Source: Verrucomicrobiales bacterium
Lineage (GTDB): Bacteria > Verrucomicrobiota > Verrucomicrobiia > Verrucomicrobiales > DEV007
Assembly (NCBI GenBank): GCA_003232855.1
Contig: QIKC01000211.1
Location: 1 to 9,777, forward strand
DNA: 9,777 bases
Direction: 5' to 3'
Shown: one piece after another, positions 1 through 6,280 of the stretch
How the letters are laid out: each line of letters starts with the position of its first letter
Numbering within the stretch: position 1 is the stretch's first letter
The notes under the pieces: model-generated
What the model was told of the DNA's origin: nothing
Database searches by the model: none
Seen by the model: only the letters and a program-made list of their open reading frames with translations
Made by a program: the position numbers and the translations under genes

Positions 1-3
1 AAC

Positions 4-75
4 GCACCTATAGTATAATGGATAGTACGGCGGTTTCCGGAACCGTAGGTCTAGGTTCGATTCCTAGTGGGTGTA
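4..75 (+). tRNA. trnR: tRNA-Arg (anticodon CCG)
   Basis: The sequence folds as a complete cloverleaf. The 7-bp acceptor stem pairs 4-10 with 68-74 (two G-U pairs). The D stem is 13-16/25-28 and the anticodon stem 30-34/42-46. The anticodon loop at 35-41 puts CCG at 37-39, which reads the Arg codon CGG. The T arm is 51-55/63-67 with the loop TTCGATT. The D loop carries GGA, giving an A at position 20, a known arginine identity element, and the discriminator base is A75. The 3' CCA is not encoded, so it must be added after transcription. The variable loop is short (4 nt). Its promoter lies outside the window. The last 12 bases overlap, in antisense, the end of the peptidase gene on the other strand. 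Confidence 0.95.
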
Positions 76-852
76 TTCTTCCAACGCGCGCGGCATGAAT
101 GCCTGGAGCGCGGCGATGCGCTGCGTGTCCGAGGGGTGGGTGCTGAGGAAGGGGATCTTCCCGCCTGCGCTGCCGCGGTAGCTGGCGAAGCGTTGCCAGA
201 CGCCGATGGCTTGGCGCGGGTCGTACCCGGCGCGCGCCATGTAGAGCGCGCCGAGCTGGTCCGATTCGATTTCCTGTCGCCGTGAAAAGGGCAGGATCGC
301 ACCGACGGTGACTCCGGCGCCATAGGCGCCGAGAACGGCGGCCTTCTGGGCGTTGCTCAGGTCGCCGTTTTGGCCGAGAGCGATGGCGACCGCTCCGCCG
401 CCGACAGCGGCCAAGGTCTGGCGCGACATCCGCTCGGCACCGTGACGGGCGATGACGTGAGCGATCTCGTGTCCGATGACCGCCGCCAGACCGGCGTCGC
501 TTTGGGTTATTTGAAACAGGCCGGTGTGTACGCCGACTTTCCCTCCGGGCAGCGCGAAGGCGTTCGGCGTGCTGTCCTCGAACAGCACGAATTCCCACTC
601 GGCATCAGGCATCCGAATCACCTTTGTTAGGCGGCGACCCACTCGTTGCAGTTGCGCGTTTTTCGTCGAATCGCGGGAGATTTTTCTCTCCTTCTTGATC
701 TTTTGGAACGACGCCAGCCCCATTTGTTTCTCGTCGCTAGGGCTGATGAAGCTGAACGTTTTGCGCCCGGTGTCGGGCACGGTCATGCAGGACATCACCG
801 TGAGGGTGCCGAGAAGCGCGGCGCTGGCGGCGAGCGGGAGGTAGCGTTTCAT
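64..852 (-). CDS. M48 family zinc metallopeptidase, lipoprotein
   Basis: 262-residue secreted zinc endopeptidase of family M48, similar in layout to the LoiP/YcaL group that acts on envelope proteins. The N-terminus is a lipoprotein signal: a basic start (MKRY), a hydrophobic stretch, and a lipobox VMSC with the lipidated Cys at residue 22. After it comes PDTGR, usual just after the signal in this family. The catalytic HEIAH is at 128-132 (two zinc-binding His and the Glu base). The third ligand is in EIESD at 194-198, and the conserved STHPSDTQRI is at 237-246. There is no TPR domain, so it is not a BepA-type fusion. The start at 852 is chosen because it gives the signal peptide exactly; the frame stays open far upstream, but that part is a shadow of the next gene. 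No Shine-Dalgarno is visible. It lies 53 bp after the isomerase gene, probably in the same transcript. Its last three codons and stop lie inside the tRNA-Arg gene on the opposite strand. Confidence 0.93.
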   Translation of the reverse strand: MKRYLPLAASAALLGTLTVMSCMTVPDTGRKTFSFISPSDEKQMGLASFQKIKKERKISRDSTKNAQLQRVGRRLTKVIRMPDAEWEFVLFEDSTPNAFALPGGKVGVHTGLFQITQSDAGLAAVIGHEIAHVIARHGAERMSRQTLAAVGGGAVAIALGQNGDLSNAQKAAVLGAYGAGVTVGAILPFSRRQEIESDQLGALYMARAGYDPRQAIGVWQRFASYRGSAGGKIPFLSTHPSDTQRIAALQAFMPRALEEYTH

Positions 853-905
853 ATCACGAAGGATGCAGCGGCCGGTTCCCCGGACTTTTTTTGTAAGGAT
901 AGCGC

Positions 906-1742
906 TTACACCAGCGGCGCCAGTTGTTCTTGGCACCATTTGCCGTTTTGCAAGGTGACGCCGTCTGGGTCTTTGATGGCGGCTTCGGCCTCGTCTTCGC
1001 AAATGATCCAGCCCTCGTAGTTGCGCAGGGTCAGCCATTCGGTGATGCGATGGAAATCGAGCTTGCCGCTGCCCATCTGCGCCCATGGCTCGGGGCCGTT
1101 GCCGGAGAAGTCCTTGTAGTGGACGTGGTTCACTAGGTGTTGCCACTTGTTCATGGTCTCGATCACGTCCATGCCGCCGCGGGCGATGTGGCCGACGTCC
1201 GGTGTCCAGCCGGTGACGCTCGGGTCGAGGCTGGAAATTACGACGTCGTAGTCGTATTGCGTGCGCACCAGCGAGGCGGGCGGGCTGTTCGGGTGGAAGG
1301 AGCACTTCAGCCCGGCTTCGGCAGCGCGGCGGGAGACGCGGTTGACGTTGTTGACGAGGTTTAGCCGTCGCTGCTGCAAGTGATGGCGGCCGTCGGGTAG
1401 GGGAACGGTGCCGAGCGCGGCGCCGGGGAAGAGCTTGAGGGTCTCGATCGTCCAGTCGGCGCATTCACGCTCTGCGGCGGTTTCCTCTTCGCCATCCCAT
1501 TTGCAAATGAGCGCCAGTGCCGCTAGTTCGATCCCGGCCTCGTCGAGCGCATCTTTGAGCTTGGCCGGATCCTTGTAGTCGCCCATCCAGTAGGTGTCGT
1601 AGGGCTCCAGCACCATCGGTTCGATACCGGTGAAACCGGCCTGGCCGATAATTTTCGCCATGTGGCCGAGCTTGTTGGCGTTGCCCTCGCCATAACCGTC
1701 CATGAACCAGGTGTAAACTTCGGATCCGAATTTGATAGCCAT
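906..1742 (-). CDS. Sugar phosphate isomerase/epimerase (xylose isomerase-like TIM barrel)
   Basis: 278-residue cytoplasmic protein of the AP-endonuclease-2/xylose isomerase-like TIM-barrel superfamily, whose members isomerise, epimerise or dehydrate sugars and inositols using a divalent metal. Likely metal and active-site residues sit at the ends of the barrel strands: E41 (TGIEPM), H150 (CSFHPN), D182 and H185 (TPDVGH), H208 (HVHYKD) and E249 (ICEDE). The segment MGSGKLDFHRITEWL near 223-237 is typical of the family's last barrel strand. There is no signal peptide. The length fits the family, and the start at 1742 gives a normal first beta strand (IKFGSEVY). The leader before the ATG is A-rich (TACTTAAAAAA) and has no Shine-Dalgarno. 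It lies between the alpha/beta hydrolase (52 bp upstream) and the peptidase (53 bp downstream). The exact substrate cannot be told; inosose dehydratase-, hydroxypyruvate isomerase- and epimerase-type activities are all possible. Confidence 0.88.
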   Translation of the reverse strand: MAIKFGSEVYTWFMDGYGEGNANKLGHMAKIIGQAGFTGIEPMVLEPYDTYWMGDYKDPAKLKDALDEAGIELAALALICKWDGEEETAAERECADWTIETLKLFPGAALGTVPLPDGRHHLQQRRLNLVNNVNRVSRRAAEAGLKCSFHPNSPPASLVRTQYDYDVVISSLDPSVTGWTPDVGHIARGGMDVIETMNKWQHLVNHVHYKDFSGNGPEPWAQMGSGKLDFHRITEWLTLRNYEGWIICEDEAEAAIKDPDGVTLQNGKWCQEQLAPLV

Positions 1743-1794
1743 TTTTTTTAAGTATTTGTATTAGTGTTAGGTTTTAAGTTTTGGGAATTTTTGA

Positions 1795-2598
1795 TCAATG
1801 TGCTAACAACCAGTCGCGAACGCGCGGGTTGAAATCGTCGAGATTCTCCCAGTGGAATGCGTGTCCAGAGCCCTCGTAGAGATGGAGATCCGCTTCGGGG
1901 AGTGCGGCGGCGGTTTCTTCGGCCATCCAGCGCGGGGTGAAAATGTCGTTTTGGCCGCCGATGACTAGGCAGGGCGCAGCGATTTTTCCTAGGTCGTCAT
2001 AGACGTCGTGATCGATACAGGCGGCGGCCTGCGCTTCTACGGCGTGCAGGGGTTGCGGGCACTCGCCCCTGCCGGCATCGATTCTACCGTCGAGCATGGT
2101 TTGATAGAAATCGTCCGCGTCCCATGACGGCTTGGTGAAAATCAGCAGCTGCAGATAGTTCATGAACTCTTCGGGGCGAAGACGCGCCTTGCAGTGTTTG
2201 ATGTGCTCGAAGACCGAGGCGGCGTAGCGGTCGCAGCGTGCCCAGGTACACATGAGGACGGCGCTTTGCACCTTTTCTGGATGTCTTAGGGTGAGTTGTT
2301 GGGCAATGATCGAGCCCATCGAGCAGCCGACGACACTCGCTTTCTCGATCCCCAAGGCGTCCATCAGGCCGGCGTAGTCATCGGCCATCATGGCGCTGGA
2401 ATAAGGGCCTTCTGGTTTATCCGAAGCGCCCACCCCGCGATTGTCGACGATGATGCAGCGGAAGTTCTTCTGCCAGGCTTCGACATGCGCCTCCCAGGCG
2501 GCACCGGGCGCGGTGATCCCCATGATGAGGATGAGCGGCGGGCCGGATCCCTGTTCTTCGTAGGACATCTGGATTCCGTTGGTTTCGACTAGAGGCAT
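1795..2598 (-). CDS. Alpha/beta hydrolase
   Basis: 267-residue alpha/beta-hydrolase fold enzyme, probably a cytoplasmic esterase or lactonase. The catalytic triad is recognisable: nucleophile Ser93 in the elbow GCSMGS, Asp218 in GGQNDIFTP and His246 in GSGHAFHWE. The segment VDNRGVGASD (51-60) is the usual loop before the nucleophile. The oxyanion region reads IMGITAPG rather than the commoner HG-type loop. The closest families by eye are 3-oxoadipate enol-lactonase-like and general lipase/esterase-like hydrolases, which differ mainly in the cap (about 125-200), here rich in Cys and His. The start at 2598 (MPLVETNGIQ) is preferred: an upstream in-frame ATG at 2721 would add 41 low-complexity residues and run across the divergent promoter region into the aldolase start. 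No Shine-Dalgarno is seen. It is probably the first gene of a three-gene minus-strand operon. Confidence 0.9.
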   Translation of the reverse strand: MPLVETNGIQMSYEEQGSGPPLILIMGITAPGAAWEAHVEAWQKNFRCIIVDNRGVGASDKPEGPYSSAMMADDYAGLMDALGIEKASVVGCSMGSIIAQQLTLRHPEKVQSAVLMCTWARCDRYAASVFEHIKHCKARLRPEEFMNYLQLLIFTKPSWDADDFYQTMLDGRIDAGRGECPQPLHAVEAQAAACIDHDVYDDLGKIAAPCLVIGGQNDIFTPRWMAEETAAALPEADLHLYEGSGHAFHWENLDDFNPRVRDWLLAH

Positions 2599-2719
2599 GG
2601 TAGGGATGTGGTTTGAGTGGGAGTGTGGCAGGTTTCGTGAATGGGAGAGTAAACTAGAACGCGCGCGAAAATCCAAGATATTCTTTGGTGCATGGCGTTT
2701 GCGGGGTGATGGGTGCGCC
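2599..2719. promoter_or_regulatory. Divergent intergenic region with probable back-to-back promoters
   Basis: This 121-bp gap lies between two genes that start away from each other, the alpha/beta hydrolase and the aldolase, so it should hold both promoters. On the minus strand TTGGAT, a 17-nt spacer and TTTACT give a weak sigma-70-like match (3/6 and 4/6). On the plus strand TATTCT in the AAGATATTCTTTGG stretch is a possible -10 without a good -35. A CGCGCGCG run lies between them. No clear inverted repeat for an operator was found. The placement is inferred from gene layout; the individual boxes are weak. Confidence 0.4.
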
Positions 2720-3526
2720 ATGGCGAACGACGACCAATTTCACGGCCACTGGGGCTCCTTTTTTACCGAGGGGCGGACATTGATCGTGCCGCTCGACCAC
2801 GGCGCGGCGATCCCCGTGCCCGGGTTGCAGGAACCGGGCGAATTGATCGCTGGGCTCAACCCCTTCGTCGATGGCTACGTGGTGAATTTCGGGCTCGGTC
2901 GAGCCTGTGGTGAGGTCTTGCAGGGCAAGGGAATCTGTTTTCGCACCGACATCTACAAGCCGGTTCACCGCGACAATCCCGACGCGGGATCCTACCGAGT
3001 GTTCGCCGCCGAGGACGGGTTGGAGATCGGCGCCAATGCGGTGATGAACATGTGTTATCCGCATCACCCGCAAGAGGAGCGCATCTTGCGCGAATGCGCG
3101 ACTTTGGTCAGCGAGTGTATCGATGTCCGCCTGCCGGTGATTCTCGAAGCGTTGCCGTACGGGATCGGCAGGCCAGATGACTACACCGTCGAGAACATCG
3201 GTTTTGCTGTGCGCTGCGCTGCGGAGATCGGCGCCGACGTGGTCAAGACGGCGTATCCGCAGGGGGCGAGCATTGACGAATTTAAATCCATCGTCGACGC
3301 CTGTTTCGTGCCGGTGGTGGTGTTAGGCGGCGCGGCGATGGGGGATGACGAGGCGCTGTTCCAGATGGTGCGCAACGCCATCGACGCGGGCGCTTCCGGT
3401 ATCGCAGTCGGGCGCAATGTCTGGCAACACCGCGAACCGCTGCGGGTGGCTCGCAGCCTCCAGGCACTGGTTCACGAGGAAGCTTCCGTGGCCGCCGCGC
3501 TCAAACGCATGGCGGACGCCATCTGA
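2720..3526 (+). CDS. Class I aldolase, DhnA/FbaB-type (DeoC/LacD family)
   Basis: 268-residue Schiff-base aldolase of the archaeal-type class I fructose-bisphosphate aldolase family. These cytoplasmic TIM barrels cleave or form fructose 1,6-bisphosphate or related sugar phosphates; LsrF and amino-dideoxy-heptulosonate synthase are relatives. Features seen are PLDHG at 24-28 with the conserved Asp26, EALPYG at 143-148 with Tyr147, and the Schiff-base Lys176 in ADVVKTAYP. The phosphate-binding loops are LGGAAMG (202-208) and VGRNVWQ (230-236). These positions match well the catalytic Tyr146 and Lys177 known in the Thermoproteus tenax enzyme. The start at 2720 is chosen because the in-frame extension back to 2579 (47 residues) has no family resemblance and overlaps the divergent gene. 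The leader has only a weak G-rich stretch (GATGGG). It is followed after 105 bp by the Gfo/Idh/MocA-like gene on the same strand. The substrate is unproven, and it may be a sugar-phosphate aldolase other than FBP aldolase. Confidence 0.88.
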   Translation: MANDDQFHGHWGSFFTEGRTLIVPLDHGAAIPVPGLQEPGELIAGLNPFVDGYVVNFGLGRACGEVLQGKGICFRTDIYKPVHRDNPDAGSYRVFAAEDGLEIGANAVMNMCYPHHPQEERILRECATLVSECIDVRLPVILEALPYGIGRPDDYTVENIGFAVRCAAEIGADVVKTAYPQGASIDEFKSIVDACFVPVVVLGGAAMGDDEALFQMVRNAIDAGASGIAVGRNVWQHREPLRVARSLQALVHEEASVAAALKRMADAI

Positions 3527-3554
3527 GCGACCCCGTCGATGCATGGCGATTGAC

Positions 3555-3595
3555 TCCCCGCAGATCGACGCGAGTTTTCTCGCCACAAACGGGGA
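3555..3595 (+). other. Nested stem-loop between aldolase and oxidoreductase genes
   Basis: An outer stem TCCCCG (3555-3560)/CGGGGA (3590-3595) encloses an inner hairpin GCGAG (3570-3574), loop TTTT, CTCGC (3579-3583). No U-run follows, so it is not a standard intrinsic terminator. It sits 28 nt after the aldolase stop and about 36 nt before the ATG of the next gene, so it could protect the aldolase 3' end or shape the next gene's leader. Both stems are seen directly; their function is a guess. Confidence 0.35.
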
Positions 3596-3631
3596 CTCGT
3601 CTTGTCTCTCAGCCGTTCTCAAACCTTTCCT

Positions 3632-4636
3632 ATGAAAATCCGATTCAGAAATTTTGCTATCGCCGTTATTGCCGCCTTCTCTTGTATCGTCCCGAGTGGG
3701 CTTGGCGCCGAAGAGATCAGAGTCGGTATCATTGGTCTCGACACCTCGCATGTGATCGCTTTTACCAAGGCGATGAACGATCCCAAGGCCGAGGGCGATT
3801 TGGCAATTTGCAAAGTGGTGGCCGCTTACCCGAAAGGCAGTCCAAGCATCGAATCGAGCTTCAGCCGAGTTCCAAAGTACACCAAAGAGCTGGTCGCCAT
3901 GGGTATCGAGATCGTGCCATCGATTGCGGCACTGCTGGAGAAGGTGGACGCCGTGCTCTTAGAAACCAACGACGGGCACCCGCATCTCGAACAGCTGCTG
4001 CCGGTGCTGGCTGCCGGGAAGCGCGTGTTCATCGACAAGCCGGTCGCGGCCTCGCTATCGGATGCTATCACTATTTTCGATGCTTCGAAAAAATCTGGCG
4101 TGCCGGTATTTTCCTCGTCGGCTCTGCGCTTCGCCGAGCAAAATCAAGCCGTGCGAGATGGCTCCATCGGCAAGGTTTCCCATGTGGAAGCGGGTAGCCC
4201 GGCAACCATCGAGCCGACGCATCCCGATCTGTTTTGGTATGGGATCCACGGTGTCGAATCCCTGTTCACCATTCTTGGCCCCGGCTGCGAATCCGTCAAA
4301 CGTTCGCTGAGTGCCGATGGTAAGGTTCGGGTCGAGGGAAAATGGAGCGATGGGCGCACCGGTGTTTTCGAAGAGCGTAAGGGATATGGGGGGCTCGCTC
4401 GCGGGGCGAAAGGCGAGGCCGAGATCGGCACCTATGACGGCTACGACGGACTCATTACCGCGATCGCCAAATTTTTCCGCAGCGGCGAGGTGCCGGTGAG
4501 TCCGGAGGAGACGCTGGAGGTTTACGCCTTCATGGAAGCGGCCGACGAGAGCAAGCGACAGTCGGGCGCGGAAATCACCCTCGCCAGCGTCATGCAGAAA
4601 GCGGCAGCCAAAACGAAGGCTGATCCTGCCCCTTAG
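3632..4636 (+). CDS. Secreted Gfo/Idh/MocA-like oxidoreductase family protein
   Basis: 334-residue protein with a Sec-type signal peptide followed by a Gfo/Idh/MocA-like fold. The signal is MKIRFRNF, a hydrophobic stretch to about residue 20, and likely cleavage after GLGA (26). The Rossmann start is RVGIIGLDTSH (30-40), and the EKP-like motif appears as IDKPVA (134-139). A candidate catalytic His206 lies in WYGIHGVES (202-210). Differences from classical members are GxxGxxT instead of GxGxxG, Asp instead of Glu in the EKP motif, and a rather short C-terminal half. Classical family members oxidise sugars or polyols with tightly bound NAD(P). Exported ones usually use Tat, but no twin arginine is present here. 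The start at 3632 gives a clean signal peptide; a TTG at 3602 in the same frame would add 10 residues. The leader is pyrimidine-rich and lacks a Shine-Dalgarno. It lies downstream of the aldolase and may be co-transcribed with it. The family is clear; catalytic activity is uncertain. Confidence 0.85.
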   Translation: MKIRFRNFAIAVIAAFSCIVPSGLGAEEIRVGIIGLDTSHVIAFTKAMNDPKAEGDLAICKVVAAYPKGSPSIESSFSRVPKYTKELVAMGIEIVPSIAALLEKVDAVLLETNDGHPHLEQLLPVLAAGKRVFIDKPVAASLSDAITIFDASKKSGVPVFSSSALRFAEQNQAVRDGSIGKVSHVEAGSPATIEPTHPDLFWYGIHGVESLFTILGPGCESVKRSLSADGKVRVEGKWSDGRTGVFEERKGYGGLARGAKGEAEIGTYDGYDGLITAIAKFFRSGEVPVSPEETLEVYAFMEAADESKRQSGAEITLASVMQKAAAKTKADPAP

Positions 4637-4640
4637 TAAA

Positions 4641-4706
4641 TTATTTGTCGATCCGCAGCTGCTTCATCGTTTCCTCGAAGCCGGGGAATGCTTTTGTTTC
4701 CCCCCC
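4641..4706 (-). pseudogene. Possible remnant of a protein C-terminus
   Basis: Between the oxidoreductase stop and the DUF3179 gene, the minus strand has an open stretch that reads like the end of a real protein: ETKAFPGFEETMKQLRIDK followed by TAA at 4641-4643. Most codons end in G or C (for example CTG, CGG, ATC, GAC), as in the GC-rich genes nearby and unlike the AT-rich DUF3179 gene. It has no start. It begins just after a TAG at 4707-4709 that overlaps a run of eight C (4700-4707). I infer that it is the tail of a gene whose body was lost, perhaps when the AT-rich segment arrived. The family is not recognisable from so few residues, and chance cannot be excluded. Confidence 0.3.
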
Positions 4707-4735
4707 CTATTTAGACTGAATTTTCCACAGCGATG

Positions 4736-4777
4736 GATTTTCGTGTGTCTTTGTATGATTTTCGCTGGTGACCAGCG
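4736..4777. repeat. Degenerate periodic repeat ending in a perfect hairpin
   Basis: GATTTTCG occurs at 4736-4743 and again at 4757-4764. A related TCTTTGTATG lies between them, so TTT recurs every 10-11 nt (4739, 4750, 4760). The stretch ends in the palindrome CGCTGG-TGA-CCAGCG (4763-4777). From memory, short intergenic repeats of the TTTCGTGTGTTTCGTGG kind are common in environmental bacterial genomes, and this looks like a worn copy. The hairpin lies 16-30 nt beyond the DUF3179 stop, but on that strand it is followed by AAAA rather than a U-run, so it is not a good intrinsic terminator. Confidence 0.4.
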
Positions 4778-4792
4778 TTCTCGACGCGGTCT

Positions 4793-6217
4793 CTATTGAA
4801 TCAAGTCCGTATCGGGGAAGGCGCCATGCCAACCAAACCAAAACGCACGATGAGCGGCGAGCCGTTCTAGCCGCCGGCCATCTTTCGCTCGCAATGAATC
4901 CTCACTCAGTGTCCAATGATGGCCTTGAGTGTCTTTAACGGAGGTGGATTTATCCCATTCGCTAAAACTTAAATTCGCAGGACGTTCGTAAACTCGGTTA
5001 GCCCCAGTGGTATCCGTTAAAATTACATATGGCTGACCATCATAGCTGCCTTCATAAATCGGATGTTCACGAAGGAATCCCTCATAGATAACGAGTTTTT
5101 TTTCTGCCATAGGGGCAAAGCGTAAAGCCAGCACTTCATCCTTATTTTTTAGTCGTTGGTCGATGAATGGAGTCTCAAACATGCGCTCATCCGTCTCAAA
5201 ATAAGAGCGATAGGCGTTTCCTTCACTGTAATTACGCCGATGACCTGTCTTCTTGGAAAGCACCAAGGTCTTGGGATGACGCTCTTTCCATTCGCCCCAT
5301 GTTGTGGTGACTAAAGCATATTGCTTCAACTGAATTCCCTTGCCTTCCAGTGGCCCGGCAATGGGCACGCCTTCTAACGTGCTCCAAAGCGATTGTGTTT
5401 CTTGATCATACATTAATTTATTAGAGCGATACAAAAACCCACTGGTTCCTAATGCATGCGTCACACCATCAAATTCTGTATTATAAGCGATCACAGTGCC
5501 ACAAAGTGTGCAATACACTCCGGCCAAAGAAATTCCGCCGATTTCATCCACGAACATCTCATGCCATGCGAGTATCCGCTTCGGATAGGCACGGGCATCG
5601 CCATTGATTTCAATCCCGAAGACGACATTCGAATCATCGAGGTATTTCGCCTCAGTCGCTTTGAGCATCTTCGGCTGCCTTAATGGCGGGATGCCATCTT
5701 GAACGACACCGCCCCAGGTAATTTCATCGAGGCGAATTTTAAAATTGCGATCAGGTTCAAAATAACGCTCAAAACGAGGATCAATCGAAGCGTGGAAGAC
5801 CTGTTTGAATCGAGCGTAGTCCGCTGTATTGCGAATGTTTTTAGACCATGAGTATTGATTAATCGCATCATAATTTTTCCACTTTAATCCGGTTTTTTCT
5901 TTAAAAATTTTCACGAGAGCGCGCATCGATTTTCTGCCTCCGCCAAAACGACGAATCTCAAGAAAGTAAGGCACCAGTTGATCGCTCCAATTTTTCTCAA
6001 TCCACTTGAGGGATGCGGATTTTCCTACGCCTATATTTGAAACATCTAATAGTTCAAAAAAATAAACCGACGGCAGCTGTGGATGTAGTAAATTCTCAGA
6101 GGTCGATTCAACCCCGGCGACTGCTTTCGAAACAGGCGCTGTCGTCAAAACCCAGAACAACAGGAAAAAAGCACCTACGCCCGCGCATAGAGTAAGTATT
6201 AATTTATTCATTCCCAT
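4793..6217 (-). CDS. DUF3179 domain-containing protein, membrane-anchored or exported
   Basis: 474-residue protein. The N-terminus has a hydrophobic segment at about residues 5-26 followed by VSKAVAG, so it is exported or held by a signal anchor. Residues about 40-165 are the extra N-terminal region seen in longer members of this family, ending in IDPRFERYF and RLDEITWGGV. The DUF3179 domain follows: DGIPPLRQPK (174-183), INGDARAYPKRILAWHE (204-220), then GVYCTLCGTVIAY (233-245) with a CxxC pair. Further on are GTSGFLYRS (257-265), LMYDQETQSLW (268-278), TTTWGEW (304-310) and the C-terminal AFWFGWHGAFPDT (458-470). The family has no assigned function to my knowledge; the CxxC and conserved His suggest metal or redox chemistry, which is inference. 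The start at 6217 is followed by another ATG at 6211. No Shine-Dalgarno is seen. Base composition is low: 27 of 60 and 23 of 60 G+C in two sampled lines, against 40 of 60 in one line of the pyruvate carboxylase gene. It appears to be a single-gene unit. Confidence 0.92.
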   Translation of the reverse strand: MGMNKLILTLCAGVGAFFLLFWVLTTAPVSKAVAGVESTSENLLHPQLPSVYFFELLDVSNIGVGKSASLKWIEKNWSDQLVPYFLEIRRFGGGRKSMRALVKIFKEKTGLKWKNYDAINQYSWSKNIRNTADYARFKQVFHASIDPRFERYFEPDRNFKIRLDEITWGGVVQDGIPPLRQPKMLKATEAKYLDDSNVVFGIEINGDARAYPKRILAWHEMFVDEIGGISLAGVYCTLCGTVIAYNTEFDGVTHALGTSGFLYRSNKLMYDQETQSLWSTLEGVPIAGPLEGKGIQLKQYALVTTTWGEWKERHPKTLVLSKKTGHRRNYSEGNAYRSYFETDERMFETPFIDQRLKNKDEVLALRFAPMAEKKLVIYEGFLREHPIYEGSYDGQPYVILTDTTGANRVYERPANLSFSEWDKSTSVKDTQGHHWTLSEDSLRAKDGRRLERLAAHRAFWFGWHGAFPDTDLIQ

Positions 6218-6274
6218 CTAAGATGGCCGATTCGATCGGTTTATTCCATCGACGGTTCAATCAAATCGGAGGTA

Positions 6275-6280
6275 ATTCTA
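6275..6280 (-). promoter_or_regulatory. Candidate -10 element for the DUF3179 gene
   Basis: On the minus strand TAGAAT matches the sigma-70 consensus TATAAT at 5 of 6 positions. It is preceded by an A/T tract (eight T, then AAATTT) but has no recognisable -35 at 16-18 nt. It would place the transcript start about 50 nt before the DUF3179 ATG. The last base overlaps the start codon of the opposite-strand micro-ORF. Confidence 0.25.

Noticed and set aside
867..896. CCGG-TTCC-CCGG followed by seven T on the plus strand, like an intrinsic terminator
   Set aside because: The stem is only 4 bp, and no plus-strand gene ends nearby (the tRNA ends about 800 bp before). It lies within a probable minus-strand operon.
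853..1464. Long minus-strand frame running upstream of the peptidase start
   Set aside because: It is the alternate frame of the isomerase gene, and the lipoprotein signal peptide fixes the start at 852.
2579..2719. In-frame upstream extension of the aldolase by 47 codons
   Set aside because: The extra residues have no family resemblance, cover the divergent promoter gap and overlap the start of the hydrolase. The family begins near the Met at 2720.
2599..2721. Upstream extension of the alpha/beta hydrolase to an ATG at 2721
   Set aside because: It adds 41 Ser/His/Arg-rich residues before the normal start of the fold and overlaps the aldolase start codon.
4700..4707. Run of eight C as a phase-variation switch
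   Set aside because: It lies outside any intact gene, so slippage would not switch a product; it is noted only with the relic.
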